The translations under genes were made by a program, and so were the position numbers. A stretch of DNA of 7,031 nucleotides from CAZXMB01 sp964641715 (GTDB lineage: Bacteria > Desulfobacterota > BSN033 > UBA1163). The stretch is taken from the NCBI GenBank assembly GCA_964641715.1, contig CAZXMB010000155.1, positions 1 through 7,031 on the forward strand, read 5' to 3'. Shown piece by piece: positions 1-5,661 of the stretch (positions are counted from its first letter, which is position 1; every line of letters starts with the position of its first letter). Under the pieces are notes generated by a model, which saw only the letters and a list, made by a program, of their open reading frames with translations, searched no databases and had not been told where the DNA came from.

Positions 1-44
1 TGAGATCTTAAACAATGGGGGTCGAAGGGATGGAATGACCAGGC

Positions 45-75
45 TCAGAGGGGCGGGGATGGCCAGCCCCTCTGA
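45..75 (-). terminator. 3' hairpin after the ferredoxin gene
   Basis: Perfect 10-bp inverted repeat (TCAGAGGGGC at 45-54, GCCCCTCTGA at 66-75) with an 11-nt loop, starting 15 nt past the ferredoxin stop codon. The stem is GC-rich and would be stable in the operon's mRNA. No U-tract follows on either strand, so it is not a textbook intrinsic terminator. It could be a Rho-assisted terminator or a 3' end that protects the transcript from exonucleases. The 44 bases to its left show no recognisable gene. Confidence 0.5.
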
Positions 76-90
76 AAATGTCAGTGTTTC

Positions 91-600
91 TCAGTGTGAT
101 TCGGATTCTAAGGCGAGAGCCTGTCTCTGGGCAGCCGTGATCTTCTCGGCCGCCGCTCTCTTCTTGACGGTACTCACGCGGTCCGGCTCCACATACTCTA
201 CTGCTTTGACCTCGCAGAAACGAACACACTGGGGATCTCCATCACAGAGATCACACTTAAAATTCTTTCGATCGATGACATTAAAACCCATAGCTCCGAA
301 GGGGCAGACTGCCACGCAGGAACGGCAACCAATGCAGATATTATGATTCACCATCACCCGGCTCAGTTTCTCATCCCTATAAATGGCTTTCACCGGACAG
401 ATGATCATGCAGGGTGCATCCTGGCACTGCTGGCAGGACATCGGGATATAAAGTCCCTCCGCCTCCCATTTCATGATCTTGATGCGACTTCGGGAGGAAT
501 TTGAAACGCCGTCATGGAAAACCGAACAGACCAGTTCACAGAGACGGCATCCGGTACACTTTTCGGGATTAACTGCAAGAACTTTCCCCATAGGTTCCAT
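91..600 (-). CDS. 16-Cys polyferredoxin, electron-transfer subunit paired with the AOR
   Basis: A 169-aa iron-sulfur protein with four complete cysteine quartets: C15/C18/C21/C25, C56/C59/C64/C68, C89/C92/C95/C99 and C116/C119/C125/C129. This predicts four [4Fe-4S] clusters, as in the HycB/DmsB-type subunits and the AorA-type partners of tungsten AORs. It has no signal peptide, so it should be cytoplasmic. It should move electrons between the AOR active site and ferredoxin or another redox partner. The ATG at 600 is chosen because AGGAG (609-613) lies 8 nt upstream. An in-frame GTG at 624 would place that Shine-Dalgarno inside the coding region. It is the last visible gene of the operon, 101 bp after the AOR stop. 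The C-terminal tail (about residues 145-169) is charged and alanine-rich, with no cluster ligands. Family is secure; the physiological partner is inferred from adjacency. Confidence 0.93.
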   Translation of the reverse strand: MEPMGKVLAVNPEKCTGCRLCELVCSVFHDGVSNSSRSRIKIMKWEAEGLYIPMSCQQCQDAPCMIICPVKAIYRDEKLSRVMVNHNICIGCRSCVAVCPFGAMGFNVIDRKNFKCDLCDGDPQCVRFCEVKAVEYVEPDRVSTVKKRAAAEKITAAQRQALALESESH

Positions 601-623
601 TGACTCTTCTCCTTTCAATATCA

Positions 624-677
624 CGAATCACACGAATAAGAACTAATTTTAAGAATAAAACCCATTCGTGTTATTCG
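624..677. repeat. Inverted repeat between AOR and ferredoxin genes
   Basis: Arms CGAATCACACGAAT (624-637) and ATTCGTGTTATTCG (664-677) pair at 13 of 14 positions around a 26-nt AT-rich loop. Each arm contains a short internal repetition: CACGAAT occurs at 622-628 and 631-637, and ATTCG starts at 664 and 673. It lies in the 101-bp gap between the AOR stop and the ferredoxin start, so the polycistronic mRNA would carry a hairpin there. It could be an interspersed palindromic (REP/MITE-like) element or an RNA-processing hairpin that sets the AOR:ferredoxin ratio. No terminal direct repeats or transposase are visible. Confidence 0.6.
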
Positions 678-701
678 CTATCATTCCTTAAATTCGCCGT
701 A

Positions 702-2642
702 TTACAACAGATGGGAGGGTTCGTTTTCCAGACCGAGCCTCTTGAGCGTCTCCGGTTTCGGGGCGCCGTTCTGATCTAGGCCTTTAAATTCATAGAACTC
801 ATCCACCATTTCCTTGAATTTTTTCCGGTCGATGACCCGGCCTACCACATCGGGCGCACCCCGCCGAGCAGGCTCATCAAAGTAACGGTGATTGAGCATA
901 TCGCCCCGGTAAAGATCTTCCCGCGTCAGACCCTCGCGGAGGTTAAAGAGACGCTCGATCATGTTACACCGTTCGGCAATATCCCAGATCTCCCGGGGGG
1001 TCAACTCCAGACCGGTATTGTAGTAGATGACCTTGGACCAGTCTTCAAAATTGGGGAGGGTCGCCCCCAGGAAAACGGTATGATATTTACATATCCCGAG
1101 ACAATCGACTGCCATGTAACAGTTCTCCTGCCAGAAGACCTGCCATGGTTTGCCAATGTACTCCGTATGTTCCGAACTCAACGGTCCGTCGTAAGGGACA
1201 GGGTTACTATAAATTTTCCTTAACACCTGTTCCGGCAGGTGATACAGGTCAATCGCCGGCCTGCTTCTTAAATGGTCTGAACCGCGGGAGGCAGTGGCAA
1301 TATTGAGTGCCAGGGCAGGAGTGGCCCGTTCATCCGAATGAAGGTTGCTCACCCCTTTCACCTGAACCAGGTAGCCAAAAGAATCCTTTCCAATCCTCTC
1401 GGAGGCGATGATTCCCCCTTCCGCCAGCGTATCGCCCAACCAGCCCTTTCGAAAGGCAATCCTTCTCACCATCTCCAGAAGCGCTTCGTCATTGCCAAAC
1501 CGCAGGTCCAGGCCATCGGTCTCTTTACGGGTGAGGATGCCCAGTTCGTAGAGTTCCATCGCCCACGAGATGATGCTTCCGGTTTCGAGGTTATCCATTC
1601 CATACTGATTCACCAGGTGATTACCCACCAGTAAGGTCTCGAGACTCCGGCAGTCCGGCTCTCCGCAGAAGGCACCCTGCGATGTATACTCCGGACCCTC
1701 GTCGTAGACCCCTTCGTAAGGTCCGGTAGGGATTTTATACTTGGCCCGGCAGTGGACCTGGCAGGCAAAGCACCCTGCCATATGGTAGGGGCCTACGGTC
1801 TCCGTACAGACTTCATCAAGGGCTTCCGGTTCAATCTCATCACAGTAGAGCTCCTGGTTGTACTGGAAGTTTCTGCACCGGACACCCCCCCAGGAGTTGG
1901 TGGCTCCCCAGATGAATGGGGTTCCAAGGGTTCCCTGGGTCTGGTTCACTTTGGCACTAGTGATCTGATCAATAAAACGTTTATTATATTCGAGAGCCTC
2001 TCTGGGATGGGCGATTTTAATATCCAGGGTGCCCCGGGCGGCAACCGCCTTCAAATTTTTTGAGCCCATGACTGCTCCCATCCCGGTCCTTCCTCCGGAA
2101 TTTTTAATTCCGGTCATCACATTGGCAAATCGAACCAGATTCTCTCCGGCCGGACCAATGACCATGCTTTTAATATCCTCATCCCCGAGTTCTTCACGAA
2201 TCGCCCATTGAGTATCGGTAACGGTCTTCCCCCATAGGTTCCGTGCATCCCGGATCTCGATTTTGTCATTATGAATCCACAGGTAGACGGGCTTTTCCGC
2301 TTTCCCTTTGATGACGAGATGATGAAAACCTGCCCAGGCTAACTCAGGGGCAAAGAACCCTCCCATGTTACAACTTCCGAGCATGCCTCCTAATGGAGAC
2401 TTTGCCATGACATGGGTCCGGGCGGTCGCTGAAGCGAGGGTGGCGGCCAGAAGTCCGCCGCTGACCATCAGCGTATTTTCAGGTCCAAGAGGATCAATAC
2501 CTTTTTTTGTATGATTATAAAGTAAATAGGCATCCAGACCCCGACCTCCCAGGAATTTTTTCCGGACGTCGATCGATATGGGCTTGATTTCAATTTTCCC
2601 TGTAGAGAGATCAATATAGGCTACCTTTTTATTTAGGGCCAT
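702..2642 (-). CDS. Tungsten-type aldehyde:ferredoxin oxidoreductase family protein
   Basis: A 646-aa AOR-family catalytic subunit, expected to bind tungsto-bispterin and one [4Fe-4S] cluster in the cytoplasm. Characterised members oxidise aldehydes to carboxylates with ferredoxin; the class II benzoyl-CoA reductase subunit BamB also belongs here. Cluster ligands are visible as C291-x2-C294-x3-C298 plus C518, the arrangement of Pyrococcus AOR. The second pterin motif is D-C-L-G-I-C at 513-518. The first, normally DxxGxD, appears as N-Q-Y-G-M-D at 345-350. R453-G-S-D-H457 probably supplies the active-site histidine and E318 (in GPEY) the conserved glutamate; these two assignments are inferred by motif position. 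Length is slightly above the roughly 605 aa of Pyrococcus AOR. The ATG at 2642 has AGGAGG (2652-2657) 9 nt upstream and overlaps the zinc-ribbon stop by 14 bp, so translation is probably coupled. The substrate cannot be read from the sequence. Confidence 0.95.
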   Translation of the reverse strand: MALNKKVAYIDLSTGKIEIKPISIDVRKKFLGGRGLDAYLLYNHTKKGIDPLGPENTLMVSGGLLAATLASATARTHVMAKSPLGGMLGSCNMGGFFAPELAWAGFHHLVIKGKAEKPVYLWIHNDKIEIRDARNLWGKTVTDTQWAIREELGDEDIKSMVIGPAGENLVRFANVMTGIKNSGGRTGMGAVMGSKNLKAVAARGTLDIKIAHPREALEYNKRFIDQITSAKVNQTQGTLGTPFIWGATNSWGGVRCRNFQYNQELYCDEIEPEALDEVCTETVGPYHMAGCFACQVHCRAKYKIPTGPYEGVYDEGPEYTSQGAFCGEPDCRSLETLLVGNHLVNQYGMDNLETGSIISWAMELYELGILTRKETDGLDLRFGNDEALLEMVRRIAFRKGWLGDTLAEGGIIASERIGKDSFGYLVQVKGVSNLHSDERATPALALNIATASRGSDHLRSRPAIDLYHLPEQVLRKIYSNPVPYDGPLSSEHTEYIGKPWQVFWQENCYMAVDCLGICKYHTVFLGATLPNFEDWSKVIYYNTGLELTPREIWDIAERCNMIERLFNLREGLTREDLYRGDMLNHRYFDEPARRGAPDVVGRVIDRKKFKEMVDEFYEFKGLDQNGAPKPETLKRLGLENEPSHLL

Positions 2643-2910
2643 CTTTCTTTTCCTCCTTCATTTTTCTCTGAAATGCCTCCTCCGCTATTCTCACGTTCAC
2701 ATCCCATACCGGGCCCCGGATGCGCGGAAACCCGCTTTTAACCCAGGCCACTCGAAATTCCATCCCGCATTCAGGGCATTTCACACGGTCCACTCCGGGC
2801 TCAGGCTGGAGCCTTCCCATACAACTGGGATTATGGCACCTGAATTGGCCATAGGTCCGAGTCTTTCGGAGACTTTCCGCTGTTGAAATCCCTTCCTTTT
2901 CTTCTACCAT
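2629..2910 (-). CDS. Small zinc-ribbon protein, first gene of the AOR operon
   Basis: A 93-aa protein, not assigned to a named family. It carries one probable zinc ribbon: C25-x4-C30, then 14 residues, then C45-P-E-C48. This is followed by the basic/aromatic segment EFRVAWVKS and by G-P-V-W at 66-69. The C-terminus (about 75-93) is a charged helix rich in K and E. No signal peptide or membrane segment is seen. The ATG at 2910 is supported by a purine-rich site (2916-2923, AAAGGGGG) 5 nt upstream. It is the promoter-proximal gene and overlaps the AOR start by 14 bp, which suggests equal expression and a job tied to the AOR. Possible roles are a maturation or metal/cofactor-insertion helper, a small accessory subunit, or a nucleic-acid-binding regulator; none is proved. 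It aligns with the protein beginning at 6865. Confidence 0.85.
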   Translation of the reverse strand: MVEEKEGISTAESLRKTRTYGQFRCHNPSCMGRLQPEPGVDRVKCPECGMEFRVAWVKSGFPRIRGPVWDVNVRIAEEAFQRKMKEEKKDGPK

Positions 2911-2964
2911 AACAACCCCCTTTCTTAAGGTAGAATGTTAAAATCCTTCAGTTTCCGAATAATT

Positions 2965-2980
2965 GTTCACAATAGTGAAC
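2965..2980. promoter_or_regulatory. Palindromic operator-like site, copy 1
   Basis: GTTCACAATAGTGAAC has perfect 6-bp arms around a 4-bp centre, a size usual for a dimeric helix-turn-helix repressor site. It lies between the predicted AOR-operon promoter and the zinc-ribbon start, roughly +29 to +44 relative to the expected transcription start, where a bound protein could block elongation. An identical 16-mer is found at 3252-3267. The cognate regulator is not encoded in the window. Confidence 0.6.
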
Positions 2981-3015
2981 CAATAAACAACCGATAAGAT
3001 ATCAGCGAATAAATT

Positions 3016-3042
3016 ATTATAATACATTTTCCCCTTTGTCAA
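3016..3042 (-). promoter_or_regulatory. Sigma70-like promoter for the AOR operon
   Basis: On the minus strand a perfect TTGACA (3037-3042) is followed by a perfect TATAAT (3016-3021). The spacer is 15 bp, shorter than the optimum. An alternative -10, AATAAT, begins 3 bp further on and gives an 18-bp spacer. Transcription would start near 3009 and leave a 5' leader of about 100 nt before the zinc-ribbon ATG. The upstream flank is extremely AT-rich, as in promoters with UP elements. Confidence 0.65.
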
Positions 3043-3060
3043 GCGATAATTTATATTTGA

Positions 3061-3160
3061 TCATTTATGAAGAATAGAATAATTTAAAAAATGTATAACT
3101 ATTTAAATTATAATATAAAATATTTATTTAAAAATTTTTTGTTTTTTAATAAATTTAGGT
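3061..3160. other. AT-rich intergenic island
   Basis: Only 9 of these 100 bases are G or C, and 3101-3140 contains none at all, while the flanking genes are of moderate GC. It includes short A/T-only palindromic stretches (for example around 3122-3154) and A/T runs expected to bend DNA. It lies directly upstream of the AOR-operon -35 box and between the two operator-like palindromes. No open reading frame of note crosses it. Possible roles are an UP element, a bendable spacer for looping, or a nucleoid-protein target. Confidence 0.6.
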
Positions 3161-3245
3161 ATTAACGAACCGCCTTCCGTTACTTTTGAAATGGGTGGAG
3201 TTTAATAAGGAGATTGAAAGTTCAGTCATTGAGGTTACAATAATG

Positions 3246-3267
3246 AAAAAAGTTCACAATAGTGAAC
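3246..3267 (-). terminator. Operator-like palindrome copy 2 / likely terminator of the acyl-CoA dehydrogenase gene
   Basis: The 16-bp palindrome at 3252-3267 is identical to copy 1 at 2965-2980. Read on the minus strand it forms a 6-bp stem with a 4-nt loop followed at once by TTTTTT (3251-3246), about 63 nt past the acyl-CoA dehydrogenase stop. That is the form of a short intrinsic terminator. The stem is weak, and exact identity to copy 1, which lacks a T-run, favours protein binding. The site may serve both purposes. Confidence 0.5.
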
Positions 3268-3330
3268 AATTAAATCCTTCTATCTATCGCAATGAGAGAA
3301 GAAGATGAAAACGGGTGATCCTGGAAGTTT

Positions 3331-4476
3331 TTATTTTTCCTTCAATAAGGTATGGGCAACCACCATCCTCTGGACCTGATTCGTTCCCTCGAAGATCTGG
3401 ATGACCTTTGCATCCCTCATCATCCTTTCGAGGGGATGACTTTGAGTAAGGCCCTGCCACTGTAACATCTGCACCGCATCGGTCGTCACTTTCATGGCGA
3501 TATCGGAGGCAAAGTATTTTGACATGGCAGAAAACATCTGAACCGGAGTCCCTTTCATCTTCTCATCCATCATCTCTGCTGATTTGTAGACAATGGCCCG
3601 GGCCGCTTCGGTCTCTACGGTCATATCCGCCAATTTAAGGAGAACCCCCGAAGTCCCCTCTCCTCCTTCCTTCCAGCCCTTTTCATGTCCATACTGAATC
3701 AGGTAGTCAATGGCCCCCTGAGCGATTCCCACGGCCAAGGCGCCGATAGCGGGTCTTGAACGATTGAGGGTTCTCATCATCAGCCACCACCCCACTCCCT
3801 CCTCGCCAATCCTCTGGCTGACCGGTACTTTCACATCATCAATAATTACCTCAGTAGTATTGGATCCTCGAATGCCCATCTTCTCCTCAGTCTTTCCGAT
3901 CGAAAGACCGGGCGTGCCCTTATCCACTAAAAAACCGGTGATCCCGTCTATTTTCTTCTCTGGATTGGTGGTTGTAAAAATAGTGTAAAAATCGGAGACT
4001 CCGCCATTGGTGATGAAACACTTTCTTCCATTGATCCGATAATGATCCCCCTCCAGAATGGCCTTTGTCCGAATAGAGGCTGCATCTGAACCGAACTCGG
4101 GCTCCGTCAAACAGAAACAGATCAATCCCTTCTCCTTTGCCAATCGGGTCAAGACCCTCTTCTTTAACTCCTCTGATCCTCCTAAAACCACGGGCATGGT
4201 TCCGACCGCCTGGACAACCACAAGGAGGGCAGAAGAGGCACAGTGCCGGGCCAACTCCTCCACAATGATGCAGAAGGAGGTAACATCCCCATCCTCACCT
4301 CCGTACTCTTTGGGGATGATGAGTCTTAAAAAACCTTCTCTCGCAAAAACATCGACACTCCCCCACGAGAATTCACCTCTGGCATCGATGTCTGCGGCCC
4401 GGGGTGCCACAAAAGTCTTCCCCACCTCTCTGGCCTTCTTCCGCCAGCCCTCTCTTTTTTCTTCGACATCATCCAT
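3331..4476 (-). CDS. Acyl-CoA dehydrogenase family flavoprotein
   Basis: A 381-aa FAD enzyme of normal family length, expected to introduce an alpha,beta double bond into an acyl-CoA in the cytoplasm and pass electrons to ETF. The N-terminal helical domain spans about 1-118. The beta domain has the signature C122-L-T-E-P-E-F-G-S-D131, R151-K-C-F-I-T-N-G158 and the segment near 199-218. The C-terminal helical domain ends with R354-D-A-K and F362-E-G-T-N-Q. E363 sits where the catalytic base of medium-chain enzymes lies. Two usual FAD-contact motifs are altered. The GGxG segment reads Q339-W-Q-G342. The R-x-x-F-G segment is replaced by K266-G-W-K-E, followed by a glycine-rich stretch. The ATG at 4476 has GGGAG (4483-4487) 6 nt upstream. 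It lies 279 bp after the SDR gene and is probably transcribed separately. Substrate chain type is unknown. Confidence 0.93.
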   Translation of the reverse strand: MDDVEEKREGWRKKAREVGKTFVAPRAADIDARGEFSWGSVDVFAREGFLRLIIPKEYGGEDGDVTSFCIIVEELARHCASSALLVVVQAVGTMPVVLGGSEELKKRVLTRLAKEKGLICFCLTEPEFGSDAASIRTKAILEGDHYRINGRKCFITNGGVSDFYTIFTTTNPEKKIDGITGFLVDKGTPGLSIGKTEEKMGIRGSNTTEVIIDDVKVPVSQRIGEEGVGWWLMMRTLNRSRPAIGALAVGIAQGAIDYLIQYGHEKGWKEGGEGTSGVLLKLADMTVETEAARAIVYKSAEMMDEKMKGTPVQMFSAMSKYFASDIAMKVTTDAVQMLQWQGLTQSHPLERMMRDAKVIQIFEGTNQVQRMVVAHTLLKEK

Positions 4477-4504
4477 CAGGCACTCCCATCAAAAAATTTA
4501 AGGT

Positions 4505-4534
4505 ATTATTTTTTTGTTGAAAAATGATCTCCAA
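4505..4534 (-). promoter_or_regulatory. Candidate promoter for the acyl-CoA dehydrogenase gene
   Basis: On the minus strand TTGGAG (4529-4534) and AATAAT (4505-4510) are separated by 18 bp and would start transcription near 4498, about 22 nt before the ATG. Both boxes are only partial matches. The rest of the gap 4477-4755 shows no gene and no clear terminator for the upstream SDR gene, so read-through from the SDR promoter is also possible. Confidence 0.3.
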
Positions 4535-4755
4535 GACACCGTTCAGGGGTGCTGGAGAAGATTTAGAGCGGAAACCTTTTATTGCAAACTCTTTGAGCCT
4601 ATTTAAAATAGCTTTTGGTGAGCGGGAATACCTCAGTTTCCCATAAAGATAATCAAAATCCGCATTCTAAAGCTTCGAAAGCACTCCTGAGCGGTGTCCA
4701 AATTCGTCCCATTTAAAACCACAAAATTTTACAATTCGCGGAACCGGTACCTGCC

Positions 4756-5496
4756 CTACATATTCCACCCGCCGGAGACTTCCACGGCAGCCCCGGTCAT
4801 AAAACTCGCCTCATCCGATGCTAAAAAAGCAACCACATTTGCAATCTCCTCAGGCTGGCCAGCCCTCTTCAGAGGAGTATTTTCAATGATGAGGTTCTTA
4901 TATTTATCAGCCATCCCGGAAATGGTTGGGGTCAGAATCATTCCTGGCAGAACAACATTCACATTGATTTGATGCCGTCCCAATTCCCTGGCCACGCTTT
5001 TCGTCAGGCCGATGATTCCTGCCTTAGCGGCACTGTAACTGATCTCTGAAATGGCCCCGCTTTTCCCCCATATGGATGAGATGTTCACGATCTTGCCATA
5101 ACCCTTCTCGATCATATGAGGGACAACGGCCTGAATACAGTTCAGCGTCCCTTTGAGATGGACCCCCAGCACGGCATCCCAATCCTCCTCTCTGGTCTTC
5201 AAAAGAGTTCCCGGACGATCAAAGCCAGCATTGTTCACCAAAATATCGATCTTCCCAAAAGCTTTCAAAACCTCTCCCACCATGTGCTGAACCTGTTTTT
5301 GCTCTGCCACATCAATCTGGAAGAAGAGGCTTCTTTTGCCCAGGTCTTCAATCTCTTTTTGGGTTCGTTTTCCGGTATCGGGGTTCCATTCAACGATAAC
5401 CACCTCCGCCCCCTCCCGGGCCATCTTCAGGGCAATGCTCCGGCCGATCCCCTGCCCCGCACCCGTGACAATCGCTTTCCTATCCTCCAGCCTCAC
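4756..5496 (-). CDS. Short-chain dehydrogenase/reductase (classical SDR, FabG-like)
   Basis: A 246-aa classical SDR, the usual length. It has a Rossmann cofactor site T11-G-A-G-Q-G-I-G18, N88-N-A-G91, the catalytic S140/S141 region, Y154-x3-K158 and P184-G-M. E36 at the end of the second beta strand suggests NAD(H) rather than NADP(H). The tetrad asparagine is replaced by histidine (V112-H113-L-K-G), a variation also met in some 3-hydroxyacyl-CoA dehydrogenase SDRs. The likely reaction is interconversion of a hydroxyl and a keto group, for example at the 3-hydroxyacyl-CoA step, given the neighbouring acyl-CoA dehydrogenase; 3-oxoacyl-ACP reductase is the alternative. The start is the GTG at 5496, the only start that keeps the full N-terminal strand; AAGG (5504-5507) lies 7 nt upstream. 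It has its own promoter at 5526-5554. Confidence 0.92.
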   Translation of the reverse strand: MRLEDRKAIVTGAGQGIGRSIALKMAREGAEVVIVEWNPDTGKRTQKEIEDLGKRSLFFQIDVAEQKQVQHMVGEVLKAFGKIDILVNNAGFDRPGTLLKTREEDWDAVLGVHLKGTLNCIQAVVPHMIEKGYGKIVNISSIWGKSGAISEISYSAAKAGIIGLTKSVARELGRHQINVNVVLPGMILTPTISGMADKYKNLIIENTPLKRAGQPEEIANVVAFLASDEASFMTGAAVEVSGGWNM

Positions 5497-5525
5497 CTTC
5501 CCGCCTTTTACTATAATTTTTCAGG

Positions 5526-5554
5526 ATTCTAACAGATGGGTTAATCCCCGTCAA
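5526..5554 (-). promoter_or_regulatory. Sigma70-like promoter for the SDR gene
   Basis: On the minus strand TTGACG (5549-5554) and TAGAAT (5526-5531) are separated by the optimal 17 bp; each box differs from consensus by one base. Transcription would begin near 5519 with a leader of about 22 nt before the GTG start. Its -35 faces the -35 of the lipoprotein promoter with only 20 bp between them (5555-5574). Confidence 0.65.
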
Positions 5555-5574
5555 TGCATTTCTGACCCCTCGCC

Positions 5575-5602
5575 TTGACATCTTCTTTAAAATTGGTAAT
5601 AT
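5575..5602 (+). promoter_or_regulatory. Sigma70-like promoter for the CsgG-like lipoprotein gene
   Basis: A perfect TTGACA (5575-5580) and TAATAT (5597-5602) are separated by 16 bp. Transcription would start near 5609, leaving a leader of about 50 nt before the ATG at 5662. The leader contains an AT-rich near-palindrome (5613-5628) of unknown meaning. The TTG within the -35 box opens a longer frame in phase with the gene, but it has no ribosome binding site and is better read as promoter. Confidence 0.65.
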
Positions 5603-5661
5603 ACCACCATCAGGTTTTAATATTAACCAGCCACCCCATGCGATTTCCTGAAGGAGTATTC

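Noticed and set aside
35..346. Plus-strand open frame opposite the ferredoxin gene
   Set aside because: No ribosome site and no recognisable domain; it is antisense to a clear 16-cysteine protein.
601..624. GTG start at 624 for the ferredoxin
   Set aside because: It would place the strong Shine-Dalgarno of ATG 600 within the coding region and lies in the inverted-repeat arm.
888..1223. Plus-strand frames opposite the AOR (also 1338-1634, 1752-2063)
   Set aside because: They lie wholly antisense to a conserved enzyme gene and show no protein-family features.
3305..3379. Second short plus-strand frame starting in the ATGA overlap after the 21-codon ORF
   Set aside because: Runs antisense into the acyl-CoA dehydrogenase 3' end and has no independent support.
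4058..4501. 147-codon plus-strand frame opposite the acyl-CoA dehydrogenase
   Set aside because: Composition follows the antisense of the enzyme gene; no motif and no Shine-Dalgarno.
5613..5628. AT-rich near-palindrome GGTTTTAATATTAACC in the lipoprotein leader
   Set aside because: Only 4-bp outer arms match and there is no second copy; too weak to call an operator.
5575..5661. Upstream TTG extension of the lipoprotein gene
   Set aside because: The TTG is part of a perfect -35 box, and the extension would bury the signal peptide; ATG 5662 has AAGGAG before it.
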